Source: Dendrophyllia cribrosa
Lineage: Eukaryota; Cnidaria; Anthozoa; Scleractinia; Dendrophylliidae
Direction of reading: 5' to 3'
Assembly (NCBI GenBank): GCA_024195265.1
Contig: JAJLRJ010000001.1
Coordinates: 59,662,289-59,726,288, forward strand
DNA length: 64,000 nt
The notes below the pieces were generated by a model. The model did no database searches. It saw only the letters and a program-made list of their open reading frames with translations, and was not told where the DNA came from. How positions within the stretch are numbered: position 1 is the first letter of the stretch; the number at the start of each line of letters is the position of its first letter. The position numbers and the translations under genes were made by a program. Of the stretch, positions 11,490-23,399 are shown in pieces.

Positions 11490-12130
11490 GTAAAACAAAT
11501 TACATTTTTCGATGGGAATTTATCTTGATATTAATCTGTGATTGACTTTTTGTTTGTGTACTCGTTAGTTTTGGAGAATTGTTTTTAAACGTGTAGCTTA
11601 AATTCAGTTGTATTAATTTCTTGAATTTCATCGAAGACATGGCTCGGCGTCGATGCGCGTTTTGCGTTTTGCTTTTAAACATAAACTAATGGAGATTTGA
11701 ATAAAATTTTTCGAAAGAAGATTGTGTTTTCCATTTTTATGTGTTTGTTCATTCATTACATAGATTGAAAAGTGATTTTATGTAAACAAAACAAGACTTA
11801 GATTTTATACTCGCGTCGCCTTATGCAAATATGTTTGTGTATTTTTGCAATTTTGATTTTCAGATCAGTTTCTCGGGCATTTTGTGACAAGCAACAAGTG
11901 TATTTTATTTGGAAAATAGTCGTAATAGTTATTTTAGACGGAGAAAAAGTTGTTTTTGTGAACTTTTGTACGGTCTAAATGTACTGTGCAGACGGTCGGG
12001 TAACAAGCTTAAGCTTACTGTTTTTGAGAATTGCTAAAATTGAAAAATAGCCCGGTCGTCAATCTTAATTCCGACCTTTCACCTAAGTTAAGTTTCATCT
12101 TAGTTAAGCTTGTTCAGAGGGTCTTCAGAG
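11490..12130 (-). repeat. Dispersed repeat family R2 (copy 1, minus orientation)
   Basis: Reverse complement of 20540-21080. Landmarks shared by both are GACCGGGCTATTTTT, TCTCAAAAACAGTAAGCTTA, AAATCGCTTTTCAATCTAT-like sequence and GATGAAATTCAAGAAAT. A third, partial copy starts at 22086. No protein is recognised and the repeat class is unknown. Confidence 0.75.
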
Positions 12131-12149
12131 GGCAACGCTGTTAGGCCAA

Positions 12150-12545
12150 GCCTAACTATATATATTAATAATAACCAAGCTAACTACAAAAATCTTATTT
12201 TACAATTAATTTTACTTGAAAAACTATTCAGTCCAAACACTATTTACATTATTCCTTTCAATTAATAATTCTCAAACAATCTTACGTTTACAATTATTGA
12301 TCTACTAGAATGCTAAAAATATTCATAATTAAAATCCGTATAAATATTGTAAAAGTATTGCTAAAAAAAATTAATAAAAAAATAAATAATAAAAATTTCA
12401 TGTAAGACGTTTGTATTTACAAGGTGACGGCAATAAAGTATTCTTAACATTACATTATGGCTCCTTCTTGGATTTCAATGTCAATATCTATGTTCTTAAA
12501 ATCACAAAGGCCTCTTCTTCTAACACTCGATCCTCTGAGGCAGAT
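12150..12545 (-). mobile_element. LINE 3' end, 5'-truncated (minus orientation)
   Basis: Matches 16000-16375 base for base with few changes, including the TTATTGCCGTCACC block. At 16 kb this same sequence lies directly downstream of a retrotransposon reverse-transcriptase C-terminus, so the copy here is the 3' UTR of the same non-LTR family, cut just upstream of the stop. 5' truncation is the usual outcome of target-primed reverse transcription. Confidence 0.7.
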
Positions 12546-13690
12546 TATTATTATAATTGAGTCGACGAAGGAGACGCTTCCTAATCTTGTCGGCTAGGCG
12601 GAACGAATCGAGAAAAGTGTCGGTACCAACTATGCGCCATCTTGAAACGTCACATTAGTATCCAGCATTCCCAGCGCGTGGAAATCAGGCATCATCCTGG
12701 GGAGCTGGGGTTCCAAAATGTCACATGTGAATAATCTATTTGTCTTGATTTAGTTTCGGATATTTTCCCGATTTTGGAATCGTACGGCTCAATATTTCAA
12801 TGCCTACTAAAAGTACGGAATCGTACGGCTCAATATTTCAATGCATACTAAAAGTACCAAGTAAGTTGTTGGGTCTCTTTGGAATCAAGCTAAGCAAGAA
12901 GTTATCGGATTTTCCTCGCTACCGTTCTTGTATGTTTTAAATGATCTATCTTGATATTGGTGTGGTTCTCTGCCTGATTTGGGAAGCTTTCACCTAATTA
13001 CCGACGTCGTTCTTCGCGATGTTCTACGGTACGGTGCAATTCGCTGTATGTCTTGTAGCAATAATTCACTGACCGGCCGCCCCAGGCGAACGCAGATTAA
13101 CTTTACAGTGCTCGAAATTGCGCCTGTATCGGGCGCATTTGCGACTAACGATTTCGCAGTTTTGTGACTAAAATTTGTCTAGCTAATAAAGGAATTATAT
13201 TCAACAGTCTTGTGTCTTACTTGCAACTGGTAGTTGTAATTTTATCCGAAAAATCCTGCGAAATTCACGTTGAATGTTGCGTGACTTAATCGTCGTGACT
13301 TAATCATGCTCCATTAACGCGGTGTCCAAGAAGTTTATCAAGGGAGCACTTTTTCAGGCTTTCTCGGAAATTTCTCATTTCCCGTTCTGGTATTAGTACA
13401 TGTACTGAGGAGTATGATTTCAGAATCGGGAAATAACCGAAATGAAATCAAGACAAATATACTATTTATATGTCGGAAAAATCTGAGACCTTTCGGAGTA
13501 CACAGCACGGCAGGATTTTTCCCGATCCCACGGCGATAGCGTGAATTTGTTTGATGTTGGCCCGATATTTTTGCCTGCGTGACATATCCTGCGACATAGC
13601 CCTTTTAAACAGTGGCTGAATTAATTCATGAAACTGAGGTACTAGGTCAAGACGAGGTGCCACGGGATAAGAAGACGCACTATAATCTAT
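12545..13690. other. Gene-poor interval with a 41-bp tandem pair
   Basis: At 12776-12857 a 41-base unit starting GGAATCGTACGGCTC is present twice in tandem with one change. The rest shows no gene. The frame at 13466-13771 (minus) has no known motif. Confidence 0.6.
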
Positions 13691-15505
13691 GATTACTACT
13701 AGTAATAATAATAAAACGACCAACCGGCTTGCGGCATTCAACCGTAAATATTCAATAATGCTTCGAATCAATTAGTCAGGGGTAAACTTAATAAACGAAG
13801 TGCAACAGCCAATGAGACAAAGACAATTGCCCTGGTGAAACGCATAGCCTGGAATCTGAAGCTCACTAATAAGAGGTAGGGCTATTTGTGTGGGACAAAC
13901 ACGGATGGTCCAAAACAACGTTACTCACGAGAGGGATACTCACTGCTCACAAAAGGGATAATTATTGAACACCCAGAATGAAACGGATAATCACAGACCA
14001 AGACTAATGAACCTTTTTCAGTAATTTCAAGTACTTATGAAATATTCCCTCCTGTGAACGCCCATCCTAATTATCCGTTATAAACCGACCCGATTACGTA
14101 CTTCACGGGCCCAGAAAGCTTCGGAAAAGAACTATCCTGACAACAAATAATTTAACCCAAAATGCCCGAGCCCAAAGAAAGTCTATCAGGTGACCACAAT
14201 TGCCCCGCTAATTAAAGCGCAAGGGAATGTTCTAAAAGACAAAGCGCTTGTGGGGTCACTTATCTTCCAAAAGGAGCAACAATTTAATATTAGGAGAACA
14301 CTGAAAAGGCGAAACAAAATACTTCATTTACGACAAAATCACCGCTTGGGATGCATTCAAGCAAACTACTCCTTCTACATTGTAGCTTCATTATGATACG
14401 AGGCCCAGCGCGTCCGGCCAGATAACCTCATGTCTGACGTTGTAACTTACCGTTTTTAGAATCAACGACGGCAAAATCCGGCATTTAAACGGAAATGTAA
14501 ATACCGTGCGCAATACATTTCGACAACCTTCGACATTCCCAAAAGTTTACAATTGTTTAACTACAAACGAGACACATTTGTGCGAGATTCCCTGTGTTTA
14601 ATATAAACTCCCCAAACCAATCCATTGGTTTCGCTAGACGAATTATCCGAGACAAGTAATATTCGTCATGGTATAAATTTGAAGACAAACTTTGGCGCGT
14701 AACTATCAGTAGAAGAGTTATCCGTCTCAGACGAATAATTCGATAATTTGACCTACTATAAATTGGGCCAATCTCACAAACCACTTCGCTGGTTTGTTCA
14801 CAAACCACTACACTGGCTAGTCAAAGAAACTCTGCTATCTTTGTAACATACATCTAGATCTCACGAACCACTCAAAAACATGAAAAATCATGCGTGCCAT
14901 GACGGAAACACAATCCCAAGAAGCTTAGGCGAAACAACGGAATAACTACGAACCTGAATATTTAAGGAACAACTGAAGCGACGGCAGACGCCAAGGAAAA
15001 AAAAAAAAACGATTTCGTCGAACCTATCAAGCCATGCCGAAATTCCAACCACATCGGCACTCTCAATTCAGAAAATCCTGGATATTCCATGCTCATGCAG
15101 CCGAACGAAGCTCTTTTTCGTGTTTCAGACGCTTACTTTTAACGGAGCGAAGTGATTGTCCTGAAAGGCAGCTGCAAGTAACACTTGTTCCCAGTTTGTG
15201 GACTTGGCGAAAGTGACATATGACACTATAATTAACTTAAACCCCGGCTCACTCGCCGGATGATCAAATAAACTGACACGCGATCGTTTAATTTACTGGC
15301 AACGGCAATTTTATTTGCAAATATAACCAGATTAGAAAAGTTGATGTTGTTGGAGAACAAACAGACAAGTACTAGTCTCATTTTGTTTTTTCCGTTGGCT
15401 AATTATTGTGAGCGTTTAACTCGTTTTAATTTAATTCGTATGTATGGCGATTTATGGAGCACTCTTGCCAAATTTAAACCGTTTAACCATAAATGCCTCA
15501 TTCGA

Positions 15506-15990
15506 AAAAAAAAAAATAATAATAATGATAATAATAATAATAATAATAATTTTTTATTTATTTTAAATTTACTTAATTACTTAATTGATTAATTACTTAA
15601 TTACTTAATAAATTTCTTTACAAAGCCTTTAAAATGTATGTATACCTACATGTATATGAAAAATATATCAATAAAAGACTAAAAAAAGATAGTACAAAGT
15701 TAATGTAAAGTATAATTACATTTTCACATTTATGAAAATCAAGAGCACTTCTTTTAAAAAAACCTATATTACATCTCAACTGGCCGATCAACTGCAACTG
15801 CAACACTGTAAATCCTTGGCAACCTAGGTCCTGGGTACCCTAACGTAACTTATGTCTGGTTATGTTGACTTATGAATGCAACAAAACCTTATCTTACTAA
15901 GAAAAATCACCAAAAGTTAAAAAAGAAAATTACAAGAAGAAAAAATAAAAAATAAAAAAAAAATAGAATAATAATAATAATAATAATAAT
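15506..15990. repeat. (AAT)n-bounded insertion in copy A
   Basis: AAT/ATT tracts at about 15515-15550 and 15968-15990 bracket an AT-rich stretch that copy B does not have (B runs from CCTCGCATTCGC straight to AAAGTAATTACAAGAG near 52740). The second tract is the microsatellite tail of the minus-strand LINE that follows. Confidence 0.65.
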
Positions 15991-16645
15991 GGAATATTTT
16001 ATTAATAACCAAGCTAACTAAAAAAATCTTATTTTACAATTAATTTTACTTGAAAAACTATTTACACAAACACTATTTACATTATTCCTTTCAATTAATA
16101 ATTCTCAAACAATCTTACGTTTACAATTATTGATCTACTAGAATGCTAAAAACATTCATAATTACAATCCGTATAAATATTGTAAAAGTATTGCTAAAAA
16201 AAATAAAAAATAAATAAATAAATAAATAATAAAAATTTTATGTAAGACGTTTACAAGGTGACGGCAATAAAGTATTCTTAACATTACATTATGGCTCCTT
16301 CTTGTATTTCAATGTCAATATCTATGTTCTTAAAATCACGAAAGGCTCTTCTTCTAACTCTCGATCCTCTATGGTATTGCAAGCACTCCTTCCCATACCG
16401 CCCGTTGAAATGAAAATAAGGGGTGTGAAAGTTCCTTGTTCAATGCCCAAAACCCTCCTCGAATATAGACGCTTCTTCTTATTCTCGTGATTGCGGTATA
16501 TCTGTTGGAGCTCTAGGTCCCTATACGAGTCAGCATTAGGGTGAAAAACCCTCACGTCGAAGAATGCTGATCGTTGGTTCTCCCAGAACCCGCGTGCGTG
16601 AATATCTAATCTCGCATTTGGAGCTCGATTAGAGCCCCTTCCCAG
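15990..16645 (-). pseudogene. LINE reverse-transcriptase C-terminus with 3' UTR
   Basis: Read on the minus strand from 16645, the frame encodes the closing region of a non-LTR retrotransposon ORF2 of the type common in cnidarians: [20 protein letters not shown], then a basic segment, then [18 protein letters not shown], with a stop at 16322. It is followed by a 3' UTR (16000-16320) shared with 12150-12545 and an (ATT)n tail. The reverse-transcriptase and endonuclease domains are absent, so this is a dead 5'-truncated insertion. It is private to copy A of the segmental duplication. Confidence 0.7.
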
Positions 16646-16851
16646 TTGTTAATTATAATAATAATAAAAATAATAAGAGACAGATAAAAGCACGGAAAGC
16701 TGACGCCATCAGCGAAGGTTTTGCCGAACTTTCAGTTCTTTTTTTTGCGCTGCGTTCTCAATGTGGCGAAATCTGAAATCCGCAAATCCGTAGAATACGT
16801 CGATGAGAAGTTCGTTCCAGTCGAAGACGTTTGTTGTAAATCCAGACATGA

Positions 16852-17120
16852 ATGTGTGCACAATATGTTATTGACTTTAACAACTCTACGATCATTGACA
16901 AAGGAAATAGTCGTACCAGAAATACACTGGAATCATGGCACACGGCCAAAACTGTTGAGGCTGACAACAACTCTTGCCCGCTCCCGAGACAATACAACAT
17001 TCTTTTGTTTTTTTATTTTTTATTTTTAAGGATTTTTATTACAGTGTCCCCAATTAGCTACTAAGCTAAATACTTTAGACACTATAATAAAGGTTTTGTT
17101 GTTGTTGTTAAACAAACATT
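16852..17120 (+). pseudogene. Retroelement C-terminal fragment with (TTG)n tail
   Basis: A short plus-strand frame reads VIDFNNSTIIDKGNSRTRNT, then ESWHTAKT and an ending PLPRQYNILL. This resembles the extreme C-terminus that follows the GIY-YIG nuclease in Penelope-like or related elements; the assignment is from memory of the family pattern and is tentative. About 90 bases downstream lies TAATAAAGGTTTTG plus a TTG tract, typical of a retroposed 3' end. Copy B lacks the whole block (B joins ATGAATGTGTG directly to TTTATGTGGA). Confidence 0.45.
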
Positions 17121-17619
17121 AATTTTAGCACTTCTCAGCATTCTTCCGAACATTGTTTTTACATGTATTATTTATTCATGCGAATTACCCGCTATTGGGA
17201 TGATATCTGTTTACAAACTTTCTTTTTGTTATTCAAATGTGCCAACCACTGGAACAAACGAACCCTTTGTTTCGGCAGCCAATAAGGCTCAGGTTGGCAC
17301 ATTAATAACAATTGGTGACGTCATTGATTTCGTCCCTATATTCAAAAGTTTTTACATCTCATTTCATCACACATTTTTATCTGTTGAAGACAGTAGACTG
17401 ATTGTCAATCGAAAGCTTATTGTTTTTAATATATTTTTTTTTTTTACCAGAGAACGCATTTTATATTTATATGATGAATCCTGGTAACGGATTCTCGATA
17501 TTCTTATGCGTGTGTGTGTTTGTGTGGACCCACAGCAGATAAATTTATCATCAAGAAGAGGATCAACGCATAAATTTGTTAAACAAATTTCTAAAAACTG
17601 AATTTTCCACAAGTCAAGA

Positions 17620-17958
17620 AATGTTCACAATTTAACCAACGCGAGAAAAACGAAACTTGCGCGCACCGTGAGAGTTGAAGAAAACTCTCGTTCAGGCGTC
17701 CCTTATATTACCTCTCAGTAACTCCGGTTCTCGTTTGGCCAGGCCTTAACTTTCAACCCTTAACACAAATCCGTCAAGACATACAGCATTCATGTCAAAT
17801 TTACCTTCTCAGCTACATCGGTGAATGTTATGAACATTACATTTTATGAAAAGAAGTATTGTTTTAACTTGTATGTGGAGTAGTAAGGACTGGTAACAAA
17901 AAAAACTTCAATTCACTTCGTCAAAATCAGTAAAACAAGTATATTTATTTATTTATTA
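17620..17958. other. Interval without features
   Basis: No gene or repeat recognised. The similarity to copy B ends near 17620, where B continues into the L1-ORF1-like gene. Confidence 0.5.
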
Positions 17959-18375
17959 TACCGAGTGGCATGAAATTTTCGCGGGTCTTCCAACGATCTG
18001 CGAAAATATGATCCCTTAAAAATATACTCCAGCGGAAAAAAAAATCCGCGAACATTTACTCCTGCATGACAATTTGCAAATGGGTCGTACGAAGGCATAC
18101 CATTTGCATTTCTTTAGGTCGCCCGAAGGGACACCATTCACAAAAGTATAAGAGAGGAGTCAATGTGCATGTAGTTTTAGAAATTAGGTAGCCATCTTGA
18201 TGTAAGTATACGTGAAATACCGGACAGGAATTTGCCCGAGATGCGCAAAAATTTGTTCCCAACGGTAAAGTTTAAAATATCCTAATTTGAGAGAAACAAA
18301 TGTTCCCGCAAAACGGCAAAAACAAGGGGCAATCCACGAAATTAAACTCCCGCGAAAATTTCATGCCACACGGTA
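17959..18375. mobile_element. TA-flanked MITE (Tc1/mariner-type ends)
   Basis: Flanking TA dinucleotides enclose inverted repeats CCGAGTGGCATGAAATTTTC (left) and its near-exact reverse complement ending CATGCCACACGG (right). The size of about 417 bp and the lack of a transposase frame mark it as non-autonomous. Confidence 0.75.
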
Positions 18376-18542
18376 TTTTATTTGCAGTCCACGGTAAACA
18401 GGAACATGTTATTAGCAACGGGTGACTCAGTAAGACGTTTATAAATGATCCAGAATAGATCAGTGTCGATGTCCAAGTGAATCAATAAAAAATTCGAGTT
18501 GGTGCATTTAATTTTGGTCGTTTGTTGGTTACATGTTCTTCC

Positions 18543-18819
18543 CTTATAGCGGTTTTCACTTGAGTGCCGTAAAACCCAAACCATTATGGTATTATGGTTC
18601 ATCAAAACAGAGGCAAACAATGTAATGAACCAATCAGATCTGGAAGCAGATACATATCGCCAGCGCCAAACGCGGGAAAATAAGTGCGAGTAAGTCGACA
18701 TTGGTAATTTGGCTTTAGTTCTGATTGGTCGATAGCCTCGTGCAATTACAAAGCGAAGCCATGTAAAACCAAAGTAAGAGCGAAATTACTTTCGAAACTT
18801 GATTGAAAACCGCTCTAAG
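18543..18819. mobile_element. MITE with AGCGGTTTTCA ends
   Basis: The left end CTTATAGCGGTTTTCA and the right end (reverse complement CTTAGAGCGGTTTTCA) agree at 15 of 16 positions. The internal sequence is rich in CCAATCAGA/TGATTGG-type inverted motifs. No coding sequence. Confidence 0.65.
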
Positions 18820-18822
18820 ACG

Positions 18823-19820
18823 ACCCGTAGCAACCGTCCAATTACAAATGATGATCCCTAAGACTATTTTCGAGACGTTTCTAAATTTGGGCTATTGATC
18901 GCTCTATATACTTTGGCAAGAGGAGAACTAATAAAACCAGGCGTCATTGAATGAATAGTTTTTTTTTTTTTATTTCTTAACAATTTCTCTTATTTTATCC
19001 TGTGTAAATATATATCATTCACGTAAATAATTCCTATTTGGTATTTGGTATTTTCTATGACAACGTTTCTCCCACTCGGTTTATATAGCTTTTTACTCGT
19101 GGCAGAGCACACGAGTTGTAAATGCAGCTTTGACTTTTCTTCTTTTTTTTCGTGTCACATAAGCGCATGCAAATTTATGCACGCATATCTAAGTTTATGT
19201 CGACGACTATATGGCTTTCAGCCGTGAAATACATACCGCAAAATCTCTCCGTGTGTTGACTTGAGAAGCAAGATAGAGAACTACAGCGTACAATTGCACG
19301 CTTTCAAGACAATTCAAGGCGTTCATGGATGGATAGGATCGTTTGATAATGTGTTGGCCGCTTATTCTTGTGGGATTTTTGTTCCGGCAAGTTCTGTGTT
19401 TTATATATTAAACTTGCCATTTGCTTAGCGATCGAGCTTAATTAGTGTCAGCTACTGAATGTAGTGTAGTCTTACTTTTAAACCCGTGTATACGTGAAAG
19501 CATAATGAACGGGTTATCGGTAACGGTTGCTAAATAAAATTCACTCTCTCACTCACTCACTCGCACCTTCCATCAGCTGTAAACTTAGTGAGTAAATGCT
19601 TTGTTACGAATACGTTTCGTTACAAGAATTCAACGTGAATCCAGCGATATCAATAATTAATTTGATGTAAACGAATATAGACAACAATAAGCTTACAGAT
19701 ATTTCGCATTTGGAGTTTTTAGTGCAACATTAAAATCGATCTAAAAGGATTTTGCAACCGAAACACGCGTTAATCTACCTTAAAATAACAAAATTTAGTT
19801 GCTAAAAAGCATGTAGCAGT
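18823..19820. other. Interval without recognised gene
   Basis: Contains short T runs (18959-18971), a (CTCA)n patch at 19541-19562 and no supported coding region. Confidence 0.5.
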
Positions 19821-19822
19821 TT

Positions 19823-20115
19823 TTCAACTGCCTAAGTTGATAGCTCACTGCGAGGATCAAATTTCACTCATGTTTCATCCGCAGTACACATATATGATTT
19901 TCATATATTCATATTCATGTATTTCATTATCATCGGGTATATCACAAACTCACAATTGACTATCTATCCATATGGCTTGGTAGCTCAGTGGATAGAACAT
20001 TGCACCGGTATCGCAAGGTCATGAGTTCGAATCCCGTTCAAGCCTGAATTTTTTTCAGGTTGTTTTTCAACTGCCTAAGTTGATAGCTCACTACGAGGAT
20101 CAAATTTCTCTCATA
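19823..20115 (+). repeat. tRNA-derived SINE flanked by a direct repeat
   Basis: A 50-base block (CAACTGCCTAAGTTGATAGC through CAAATTTC) occurs at 19828-19870 and again at 20068-20110 in the same orientation. Between them lies a tRNA-like head. This is the layout of a dimeric or tandem SINE insertion whose body ends with this block. A second, weaker B-box-like motif (GAGTTCGAGTC) follows near 20180. Confidence 0.65.
19974..20044 (+). tRNA. tRNA-Thr(GGT)-like SINE head, pseudo-tRNA
   Basis: A 71-base cloverleaf-like sequence. Acceptor GGCTTGG pairs with TCAAGCC, the D arm is TAGCTCAGTGGATAGAAC (A box), and the anticodon arm TTGCA/CGCAA has one mismatch and a loop containing GGT. The T arm GAGTTCGAATCCCG (B box) has a weakened stem. 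Position 33 is C rather than T and the T stem is broken, so it is most likely a polymerase III promoter of a SINE and not a working tRNA. Confidence 0.6.
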
Positions 20116-20539
20116 AATAGCATGTGTTCTTCGACAGCACAGTGGATTGAATTTGTGGTTTGGCCCCGGACGGCCCGAGTTCGAGTCTCCATAAAGCCCT
20201 TTTTTTCCCCTTTTTTCCTTTCTTCGAACTGGACATTATGAAAGTGATGTACTTTTTTTTCGTTCGTCAAAAATCATCGAACCGTGTCAGCGTGAAAACG
20301 TAAGCATACGGCAATATTGCGTTACGCGTTAGCATTTCTTCTTCACCGGTTGGCTCTTAGGAGCCTCTGATTAGACATAATTTCAAGCTTATGTTTCTCC
20401 GTAAAAACACTCAAAACACTCGGGAATCAATGCTGAAATGAGTTAAAGGCGCCGCGAGTTCAAGCTGTATACAGCTTCTTGTTTATTAATTAACAGGACA
20501 CAGGAAAATAATATATATAGATAGGCTGAGCCTAACAGC

Positions 20540-21080
20540 GTAGCACTTTGAACAAGCTTAACTAAGGTGAAAGGTTGGAAGCACAAGAATTAAAATTGAC
20601 GACCGGGCTATTTTTTAGTTTTAGCAATTCTCAAAAACAGTAAGCTTAAGGCTTATTACCCGACAGTCTGCACAGTACATTTAGACCGTACAAAAGTTCA
20701 CAAAAACAACTTTTCTCTGTCTAGAATAACTAGTACGACTACTTTCCGAATAAAATACAGTTGTTGTTTGCCAAAAATTGCTCGAGAAACTGATTTGGAA
20801 ATCAAAATTGCAAAAATACACAAAAATATTTGCATAAGGCGACGCGAGTGAAGTCTAAGTCTTGTTTTGTTTCCATAAAATCGCTTTTCAATCTATGTAA
20901 TGAATGAACAAACACATAAAAATGGACAACACAATCTTCTTTCGACAAATTTGATTCAAATCTCCATCAGTTTATGTTTAAATGCAAAACGCGTACCATT
21001 TTAATATAGCGCATCAAGCTGCCTTCGATGAAATTCAAGAAATCGATACAACTGAAGTTAAGCTCGTTTTAATTAAAACA
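20540..21080 (+). repeat. Dispersed repeat family R2 (copy 2)
   Basis: Inverted partner of 11490-12130, alignable from AGCTTAACTAAGGTGAAAGG through ATGAAATTCAAGAAATCGA. Base changes and small gaps are spread evenly, so the copy is not recent. Confidence 0.75.
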
Positions 21081-21089
21081 AGAGGCTAC

Positions 21090-22085
21090 ACATAGCCTAT
21101 ACTCATGCGCATGAGACATGCGTTGATTGAAGCTACCAATTTTTCTGTACTCGCTTTGAATATTTAATTTATTGATTCCCGATCAAACCCACACTAGTGT
21201 AATACTTCCCAAACGTTAACCGTGAATTATTTCTATTACATTGGGTTATTCCAGAAAGAATCCACTCCCTCCCCCCCACCGACGGATGGCAAGATTGTTT
21301 GCCCCCTAACCCCCCCCCCCCCCCCCCCCCCCTTCCACCTTCCCCTCCCCCGGCCTGGATTTCCAATGTCAAAACTGTGGTGATGAGTGCTATAAATTGG
21401 TATATTGCGTGACGCATCATGACCCCCCCCCCCGTTTGATTTTAAGACCAAATCGAAATGAAATTTTTCTATAAAGTTAGTTCTTTAAATAACTACTTTG
21501 ATTTTTCCATGTAAATTTAGTGTTTTCCAGGCCTCACAGTTTGTGACTTCTTTCATATATGCAAATTTAGTGTGAAATGTAATTCGATCGGGCGCTGTTT
21601 ATTTCATGATCATGAATCCGAAATATTTGTTCTAAAGGTCAAAACTTTTTAATGAAACTCATATTTCCTTGAATTTAAATGTCTTTCCCTTGAATAAAAG
21701 TGTTAAACGCTTTTCAGAATTCAGTGATTTTCTGCTTCCGGAAGGCTTGGCGATTTATTTATCCTAATTGCAGCGCGGAGATAAACATCACAAAATATAA
21801 ATATTTAAATTCAGCAACCTGCTTTATTAATCTAGTGTTTTATAAAATTTCCGACTTTTCCTTTGTGTATATAGAATGCCATTCTTATCTCTAAAGATGA
21901 TTCGCATAATGTTTTCGCGAATCAAAAAAATCTTGAAAGCAAACTTTATTTCAGAAAGCGCAATTTAATTCAATTATATTTACTGCGTGCCTTTACCGTG
22001 ATTATTGGCTTCATGAAGAAAACATTCGAACAAGTTTGCGTCTAATGTTTCCCAAACCGTGACTGCTTTCTGTTACATTTCAAAA
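21090..22085. other. Interval with poly-C runs, no gene
   Basis: Contains a 24-base C run (21309-21332) within a C-rich stretch (21270-21350), and a second C run at 21422-21434 that mark an incompletely resolved repeat. The Gly-rich frames on the minus strand (21169-21451) are translations of these runs. No gene. Confidence 0.6.
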
Positions 22086-22500
22086 GACTACTTTTAAAAG
22101 CAATAAAATCAGTAAACGACCGGGCTATTTTTCAATTTTAGCAATTCTCAAAAACAGTATTTCCCGCGACCGTCCGCCGTTGACTCTGTGTTTAGAGTGC
22201 ACAAAAGCTCACAAAAGCAACCTTTTCTCGGTCTAGAATAACAAGTATGACTACTCCGAAATACCCCAGTTGTGTATTGAAAATTGCCCGAGAAACTGAT
22301 TTGGAAATCAAAATTGCAAAAAATACACAGACATCTTTGCCCAGGGGCATCTTTGCGACTCGTGTGAAGTTTAACTATAAAATTCGTCTTGTTTTGTTTA
22401 CATAATATCATGGAACATTTCTCCAAAACTAATGAGAACGCAAAGAAAAAGTCAATCACAAATTGATATCAACATAAATTCTCACCGAAAAGATTTCGTC
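22086..22500 (+). repeat. Dispersed repeat family R2 (copy 3, partial)
   Basis: Starts with GACCGGGCTATTTTTCAATT, continues through ACAAAAGCAACCTTTTCTCG and ends with AAGTCAATCACAAATTGATA. The last block recurs at 22820-22870. Confidence 0.7.
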
Positions 22501-22879
22501 GCTTACAGCTCGCCTTTTTCTCCACTACAGCGGCTTCTGAGTATTCTTTAAAGCTTTCTCTTTCCATTTTGAGTATTTTGAATGTGTGTTATTATTCCGA
22601 CAAGACAAAACTATGGTTTTGAAAACCAAGCACATGCCGAGCGCGGCAGCCATTTTGTAGAATTTTTATGTGACCTGCGGCCCGGTTAATAATAATATCT
22701 GTGTGCATAAATTTGCATGCACCAATGTGACAAAAACACGAAGAAACGCAACCCATTTTAAACCTCATGCGCTTACTGCGCATGAGTAATAATTCTCCAA
22801 AACTACACAAAAACACAAAGAAAAAGTCAATCACAGATTGATATCAACATAAATTCCCATCGAAAAATGTAATCTGTTC

Positions 22880-23385
22880 AGTTTACCTTTGAGTCCCTCG
22901 CTTGCTTGTTAATTCTCTAAATCTCCGCTGCTTTGGTTCTGAAATCCGTAATAAAAACAAACATATCTCCCCGCATTGAAATGAAGTTCCTCGAAGCAAG
23001 ATTTTATCCCAGAAAGCTTTTCTTTTTCTACTAAAGCGGCTTCTGAGTATCCCTGTCTTGAGTAGCAAACACGAAAAAATGCAGGGAAATAACGACTTTA
23101 CTTGTCCGCTAAACACTGACCAGCGAAAGATCCAAACTTTTTAAAACATGTTTACCGAGCTGACGGCTGTGTAGCCGCGCGAAAAACAAAACCTCAAAGA
23201 TCCCGGATGTTGATGACGTCGTACGAGCTAGCCCAAAGCGTACGGCGGGCATTCGGCGGCGGGCACACAACGCGCCCGCGAAACATTCCGCTAGCCATGA
23301 CCATGAAAAATGATGGCATGGGTTCTATGTGTATGGGGCTGCGCAGCCGGCCCTTCGGCCCGGCAGGTGCTCCGCTAAAAACAAA
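22880..23385 (-). repeat. Dispersed repeat family R1 (copy 2, minus orientation)
   Basis: Reverse complement of 4665-5310, including the terminal GC hairpin (GCCGGCCCTTCGGCCCGGC, 23346-23364) and the TAGCCATGACCATGAAAAA block. It lacks the 7-bp minisatellite expansion. Confidence 0.7.
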
Positions 23386-23399
23386 ACATGATAGAAAAC

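Larger units (their letters stand above)
198..17620 (+). repeat. Segmental duplication, copy A
   Basis: Two blocks (about 198-4615 and 13690-17620) match 46988-49810 and 50510-54080 in the same order and orientation. Matches include the GPCR, its 3' flank, the stretch around 13790-13900 (AAACGCATAGCCTGGA shared with 50655) and 16676-16860. Copy A is longer because of private insertions (1157-1903, 3796-4488, about 15506-16670, about 16858-17505) and about 9 kb between 4620 and 13690 that copy B lacks. Boundaries were placed by eye. Confidence 0.8.

Noticed and set aside
19974..20044. Functional tRNA-Thr gene
   Set aside because: Broken T stem, a C at position 33, and embedding in a repeated SINE-like body make a working tRNA unlikely.
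21169..21451. Gly-rich minus-strand frames
   Set aside because: Translations of poly-C/poly-G runs.
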